A model generated the notes under the pieces. The model did not search any database. It was given only the letters and a program-made list of their open reading frames with translations, and was not told where the DNA came from. The translations under genes and the position numbers were made by a program. Of a DNA stretch of 64,000 nucleotides, positions 57,911 through 64,000 are shown piece by piece. This DNA comes from Brassica napus (lineage: Eukaryota > Streptophyta > Magnoliopsida > Brassicales > Brassicaceae), in the NCBI RefSeq assembly GCF_020379485.1, contig NC_063452.1, forward strand, positions 55,085,377 to 55,149,376, read 5' to 3'. How positions within the stretch are numbered: position 1 is the stretch's first letter; each line of letters begins with the position of its first letter.

Positions 57911-57996
57911 TACACTGGAGGTGGAGAGAACTAGTACCAGTAATCAAGATGCAAAAGAAAAATGCCAACTTGTCTGGACAACAGTCTTTTTCTAAG
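57911..57996 (+). other. exon-like sequence opposite in strand to the Helitron gene
   Basis: TTGTTTGCAG precedes TACACTGGAGGTGGAGAG and AACTAG (reading YTGGGEN and stop), and a GTAAGT donor follows at 57997. It looks like the last coding exon of some gene with a 3'-UTR intron. Too short to assign. Confidence 0.3.
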
Positions 57997-58504
57997 GTAA
58001 GTAATTACTTATCTATTGGAAGTAATTCGTAGGGTGATAAAGTAGACAATGTAGAATAAGGCATTAGATTATAGAACCCTGGCTTAAGTTTCGATGTTTG
58101 TTTTTTACTTGCTTCAGTGATGTATATAAGGGTTTATGTCAATGATTAACTAATATAACATACGATTTTTGGGAATGGTTTTAAACAACAGCAAATAATT
58201 CTTACAATTGTCGAAATCAAAAGAATAACAATCTTATTGAATAGATTTTTTGGAAATCAAAACTAATGTTGTTTTCATAACTAAAAAAAAAATCTTTGTG
58301 AAAAAATAAACATTCTTCAACCATAGATCAATTGTGAAGGCCTGAAATCTGCAAAGAACATAAGTAAAATAAATTATAAGTCGCATGACCTCACGGTGTA
58401 CACAAAAAAACACATAGAATTTTTTTTTTTTAAAGAACTCATCCAAACACACTCGTATAAGACATCAAAATGATAGAAATTCACATACCTTCTTTCACAT
58501 TTGT

Positions 58505-61500
58505 TTAAAGGTTGTCGAAAACTTCTTTGAAAACTACATTCATAGTCTTTTTCTGAGGTTTGCCATCTTCGTCTAAAATCAAAATCTTCAATCCCTTTTT
58601 TGAAGTGACTCTAGAAACAGCCACATATAGCTGACCATGTGAAAAGACAGGTCTTGGTAGATAAAGACCTACTTCAGACAGCGATTGTCCTTGACTTTTG
58701 TTGATTGTTATTGCAAAAGCCACAGCGAGAGGCAGTTGCCGTCTCCGCATTTTGAAAGGCAATCTGGTGTCTGATGGGGTTATCAGCAATCTAGGAATAT
58801 CAACTATTTCCCCAACCCTTTCTCCTGTTATAATCCTAGCTTGAACCATAAAATCCATTAGTTGAGTGACTTGCAGTCTCGTCCCATTCATTAAGCCATC
58901 AGTAGGCGCTATGTTTCTGAGAACCATAACAGGACAACCAACCTTTAGTCTAAGACTATGATTTGGTAAGCCAGAAACCTTAATCGTGTTAAGAAAATCA
59001 GGACTAAGAGCTTCATTGTTTACAGAACTTGTATCAGAGGGATCAATGCTATCAGCACTGTTATAAATTTTTTCCTCACCTGAAATGGAAAACATATATT
59101 AGGAGAATAACATCTAAACATAAATGGCAAATTAAAAGATTCAGAAAAAATATTTACCCTGTAGCTTATCCAACATATATTCATTAACTCTTAACATCTT
59201 CGTTAGTTGGACAAAGGATAGCTCTCTCTTGAAAAAATTTCGCCTCTTTGTTTTCATGTAGTGAAGTTGAATCGCCATATATCGCTTCGCTGATTGCTTC
59301 TATAGGATTGTCATTTGAGTCGGTAATCAAAAATTCATAGGGGATTTCTATCTCTGCCTCACCATCATTAGGCTCTGAAAGTTTACCATCACCAACTTTT
59401 AATATCCACTCTGAAAATTCCTGAAGATCCTTTAACTCGCCTGCTGACAATCCAGCTGATAGCAATCTCATATTTTTGGTGAGCTTAAGCACTTTGCAGT
59501 GTTCCCAAAGATACGATGAGTTCAGTGAGGCCATAACAATTTCAGCTCTACCAGCACCATTTATAACAGGCAAAACCTGCCTAAAATCACCACCAAAAAC
59601 GACAACCTTTCCACCAAATGGCTGTGTATCGTGTTTTCCCACTATATCAGATAAACTTCTATCCAATGCTTCAAAACAATGCTTGCTCATCATAGGTGCT
59701 TCGTCCCATATAATAAGTGATGACGCTTTCACTAAATTAGCTTGGTCAGTTCCGTGCTTCATAGTACATGAGGAAAACTCATCTGGATTTAGGGGAATAC
59801 CGAATCTGGAATGAGCTGTCCGACCGCCTTGCAACAACAATGATGCGATGCCACTTGAAGCCACATTTAGAACAATATCTCCTTGAGATCGTATAGCTGC
59901 AGAAAGCAATTTCCAGAGGAAAGTTTTGCCAGTTCCACCAAAACCACTAACAAAAAACATTCCACCATCTCCCTTATTAACAGCCAATAGTATCTGCTCA
60001 TATATCTCTCTTTGCTCGCAAGTCATCTTCTGAATATCTCTTGCAAGAGTTTCTAACAATGAGGAACGGCAATAGCTGCGTTCGTCTAACACCAAGACGT
60101 TGGAATCCTGCGAATCTGTCCTTGGTAATTTAGGCATAGATTCAAACCTTGTTAGAGAAGTACCATTTCTTTTCAATATTTTTTCTATCTCTAGTAAACA
60201 ATACTTCTTTTTCTCGTCATCACTCAGAATCAGACCTACAATGAAAAAGGAAAGGACAGGCAAGCTCAGTAAATTAGTTTATAATACACGTCATATCATG
60301 TAGCGTTCTAGATTGATTTTATTAGTAAAATTAGAAGCACACCTGGTCTGTTAAAATTTCTTCTCCTGTTGTGCTCGATATCTTCTGACAAAAACTGCCA
60401 AGTGTTTTCCCATACCGTCTCTGGCTTAGACAAAGTGTTACTCATAAGCATCATAACAAACACTTTCCGTAGCTCACTTGCTGTGCTTTCAAAACTTCTT
60501 CTTACTATGTCATCAATGTACTCCTGATCATCATCTAATAACCCACGAGCATAACATGCATCTTTGTAGCTCGGATACAGAACACCTTGATATGTTTTAA
60601 TGTCATCATAACTGGTGGGTCCCTTGACAACATTCAATAATACACGCAAGAAATAAGCAGCTTCCTGGGTCCTAGGAGTATAATTAATCCGGCCTAGAGC
60701 AAATCCCCGCTTCCGTCTTTTGAACTTCTTTGACCTTTTATCGTAAGTAAAGTAGTTTGGAATCTGAGCATAGGTTAATGTTCTTGCAAGATCATCAATT
60801 TTACACAACTCAAACCAAGCCAAGAACATTGTATTTTGAATGAGCTTCCGGCTGACCACTGCTTTCAATTTATCTTTCCCTTTGAAAGTAACAACTTGCT
60901 TATCAGGGAGATGAAAACTAAGCTTCTCAACAGCAGTAGATCGATAGTGAATAGGAAATTTAAAGACTCTCCACGTTCCTTCACATGTTGAAACATATCT
61001 GCATACACAAAATGGTAAAGATCAAATTCGCAGCTTACTTGAGTAAGTTGTAACCGGAAAGAATCATAATTTTTAAGTACCTGCAATCGAAGAATTCCTT
61101 GAGTTCATTCCTTTTCTTGTCGAGCTTTTCCTTAGTAAGCTCAACATCTCCCAACTCACTTGCAACAATATTGTCTGGGGGTTCAACAGCAACTGTGACA
61201 CGATCCTGTCCTTTATTTATGTATTTGAATAAATACTTTATAGAACCAACTTGGTTGCACCACTCGACGTTAATATGAGCTCTGTATAGAAGAGATAATT
61301 TTCGGTTATAAGGAATGACATATCGATTGTCAAATTTCACTCCATTCTTTAGAACATAGTTATCTGACTGTTGACGCCTTCTGTAAACCGGAAACCCTTC
61401 TTTATTGATAGTGGTCTTCTCAGCAAATGATTTAGGATATGACTTAGAGCAACGGCCATTCTCCATACATGGAGAATTAGTATTAGCTCGTCCACATGGA

Positions 61501-64000
61501 CCATGAATCATCATATCTTTAATGACCTCATAAAGTTCTGGTTCTTCTTTTTTATTAGGAATCTCTGCAGAAATGATGTTGTCAATATCTTCTGTTGTAG
61601 GAACCTTTATCTTCTTCATGAATAAGAGAATGTGAGCATGTGGTAAACCTCGTTTCTGGAACTCAATTGTGTACATAGCTGTTCCAAGCAAAAAAAAAAA
61701 TAGTCATCTGTTACAAAAATTCACACGGTATGGAAGAACAATCAAACTAAAAGACAGTTGAGTTTGTCTTACATGAGTGTGTCTCTCCCAGAATATTTTT
61801 CTTTGTCAAAGAATCCATCAATGAATCAAGTTTGATCTTGAAGATCCTACAAATAATGTCTGATCTGTCTTCAGCCTTAAGCTTCCTTGCCTTAACATAT
61901 CTTGTGATCTCTGGCCATTTGGGATTACATGTGAATGTTATGAAAAGATCTGGAAATCCAAAATGCTTACATATTGTCATAGCATCCAAGTAGTTGTTCT
62001 TCATATATCTAGGACTCCCTACAAATGACGCTGGTAATGTAAACTCTGTTCCTTGCTCATTCATATCCACTTTGCCTGCATTCTCAGACTCTTTAATGGA
62101 GTCATAACTATCAGATCGAAGAGAAGGTTGGTTTAACTTCAAATATCGCAGTCGATTAGACTCAATTGTTGTGAACGCATCCACCACAAACTGCTGAAAT
62201 AGCCTTCTAGAATGTAGGAGAGCATGAGACTCGTTTTTACGTTCATGTAGTCGAAAGGCAAAGAATTGCCTCATACTGATATTAGGCTTCTTGTGTTTTT
62301 TTGTCTTCTCTGTTGCTCCTTTCTTAATACCCAGTCTGAATCCATCTTCTCCATACGTAAACAAAAGAGGATATTGAAGTGCAAGATAAGAAGCATGAAT
62401 CTCGTTTATCCTCGGCAGTTTCCCTGATTTTTGTTGTAGGACAATATCCCTTTTGTCCATATCAAGACTAAAATCACCAGGAATCAAGGCAGCAACCTCT
62501 GAGGCCGTGGGTGTATTATATGTCCTTCCATCCTTCGATCTCTCACTAACAATCCTCATATGAAAAGAATTATCTGGATCTGTGTTAAAGCGGTCTCTTG
62601 CTGATCTAAACTTTTTTACATATGGATTGACTTCATTCAACATCTTCATCAATGTCTCAATAATATCTTTCTTGAGATTATCCTTTTTCTTGACCACAAA
62701 GTTTTGTTTACCAGAGCTGTAAAACATAGTTAAAAACCGCCATGTTAGTTAGAAAAGTGGGTCAAAATGTGTTCAGAAGGTTTATTGTTATACCTTAAAC
62801 ATTTAGATCTGTTTTCAACTTCATTCTCTGTGTCCACTATGTATAGTTGTCCAAACTTGGGGTCACTTCCATCAGGTGGGGTTAAATTACCCAATAGATG
62901 ATAATTTTCTCCTTGTAGCTGAAACATATCAGGGCCTCTACCCTTTTTCAAAGACCTCTCAACTCTTCCACCAAGGGAAGTGAAGGAAAAAACCATATTG
63001 TAAGGTCTTATATGTTTCTGGAAGTGTCTGCTTCTTGGTTCATCTCCTTCCAAGAGCTTTTTTAAAACTGATGGTGGTTCTTTCAATAAAGGCAGTTGGA
63101 CTTGACCTTGCATACAACATAATGAAAATGTAGGTTTCTTTGCATTTCTCCGCTTGTTGAGTCTTTCTCCATACCACATGATAGCACCACAATGACCACA
63201 TTTGTAGTCCGGATCACCTTCATCTAAATAGTCTGCAAAATTCGAAATGAAAACAAAATGTAAATTGTTTTCAAATATAGGCAACTTTTTATGTGTTCTT
63301 GTATATCAAAGAATTTTGGGGTGGTTACCATTTTCATTAACATATGACTTAGATTGTTTAGAAGCCTTTTTAATTTCATCCGGGCGTTCTGAATTAGGCG
63401 CCTTATTAGTGGTAATCATCCTATCATCCTGTTCTTCAGAAACTATAGGATCATCTAAGTCAGAATCTTCATTTTCTGTATCAGTATTCTCTTGGGAAGA
63501 ACATTCAAAAACCTGATCATTATCCTCATCAACTATCCCTGTATGCAAAACAATTAATTAATCATGTAATGTCCAAAAAGATTAAATTACACAATTACAA
63601 AGAAAACACCTAAACGTGTTGTTACCTCCAAACAAATCATTTCCCACCAATTCATCTTCTTCTTCTATGGTCTGAGTTGATGCATTGAATGTGCGTGCTT
63701 GTTTTGGTGTTCTTTTATTTGGCAAATGTGATATATTAGTAATGTCTTTTAGGACATTACATGAACTTTTGCGTTTATGGCCTCCCTTGGATTTGATTGA
63801 TTTGAAGCTCCTCTCATGTAGATTTTCTGTTTATTTCCAATGCAAGACCATTGAAATGAGCATTTTTTTTCTAGGTGAGACCAAATGTAAATAAGAAATC
63901 TAAACAAAACTTACTTGTTATTGAGGTTAAGCAACTGCTGGGCGTGGGGGTATATGACACTCTGTCTTTGATTAAATCGAGACCTTGCAAAGATAATCAA
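58505..64000 (-). CDS. Helitron Rep/PIF1-type helicase, N-terminus off the window, one frame break
   Basis: Exons on the minus strand: >64000-63915, 63826-63626, about 63538-63333, 63232-62794, 62716-61773, 61678-61081, 60998-60343, 60235-about 59117 and 59079-58505. A zinc-binding motif [13 protein letters not shown] opens a Helitron_like_N domain. The Rep part has the HUH motif ([10 protein letters not shown]) and two tyrosines in [12 protein letters not shown], the rolling-circle nickase residues. The PIF1-like SF1B helicase has Walker A GFGGTGKT, Walker B IIWDEAPM and motif VI-like [11 protein letters not shown] with VAVSRV. Near 59184-59190 the frame breaks: NEDVK is followed by stops, while the continuing sense [10 protein letters not shown] is in another frame, as if two bases were lost. 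The element is nearly complete but this copy's helicase is probably dead. Confidence 0.85.

Larger units (their letters stand above)
57737..64000 (-). mobile_element. Helitron with Rep/helicase gene, 3' portion
   Basis: Segment C homology stops at 57736, and on the minus strand the adjoining bases are GGCTAGT followed by T, a legal CTRRT|T end. The expected GC-rich hairpin is not there; only GATGTT-AC-AACATC occurs 27 bp inside, so the border is provisional. A small deletion within segment C, which has its own AACTAG a few bases on, is an alternative explanation. The gene at 58505-64000 fills the rest, and the 5' end is outside the window. Confidence 0.6.

Overview
This is plant nuclear DNA, almost certainly from a Brassica or close crucifer. 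It is AT-rich, has GT-AG introns and no operons, carries CACTA transposons with a CACTACAAGAAAACA-type terminus, Helitrons with CTAGT ends, and many gene fragments that read as Brassicaceae families. It looks like a transposon-dominated intergenic region. I see one cellular-type gene with a fully open spliced frame (an NYN-domain gene at 53-55 kb) and three open or nearly open transposon genes. Almost everything else is mobile DNA or broken copies of host genes.

Layout. 1-6754: right part of a CACTA element with the 5' end of an accessory gene, a Ulp1-protease remnant, a palindrome-rich repeat block, and an apparently intact four-exon Tnp2-type transposase. 6.8-11.4 kb: AT-rich DNA, a 3 x 620-bp tandem repeat and a GC-rich palindromic patch. 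11.4-13.1 kb: a transposon-like segment carrying a broken TBL (trichome birefringence-like) gene. 13.8-15.7 kb: a non-autonomous Helitron. 17.4-19.7 kb: segment A of a three-copy duplication, cut by a second CACTA element (19667 to about 24.07 kb). That element has an open Transposase_24-like gene and an array of 163-bp units rich in CGATCGAT. 24.1-26.8 kb: part of a Helitron with a decayed RPA1-like gene. 26.8-27.8 kb: segment B. 28.2-31.3 kb: a terminal-inverted-repeat element containing a Helitron with an HMG-CoA reductase/RPA1 chimera. 31.5-36.4 kb: a degenerate Ty1/copia retrotransposon with both LTRs and its target-site duplication.

38.7-39.8 kb: two truncated genes head to head, a LUL3-like RING E3 ligase and a ROP10-like GTPase. 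40.15-41.01 kb: a long-TIR Mutator-type MITE with a 9-bp target duplication. 41.6-43.2 kb: a local duplication. 43.4-49.2 kb: pseudogenes of a nucleobase-ascorbate transporter, an NYN protein and a UBC24/25-type E2. 53.1-55.0 kb: the intact NYN gene. 56.1-57.7 kb: segment C of the duplication, with a Stowaway-like MITE and a SINE that segment A lacks. 57.7-64.0 kb: a Helitron coding for Rep/helicase, running off the right edge.

The elements explain one another. The CACTA transposase and accessory genes would act on the subterminal repeats in the same elements. The Helitron Rep/helicase and the RPA1-like relics belong to the rolling-circle system whose CTAGT/hairpin ends recur in the window. 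Helitrons, TIR elements and possibly repair events have carried in the host gene fragments. All family assignments are from reading translations; no database search was run.
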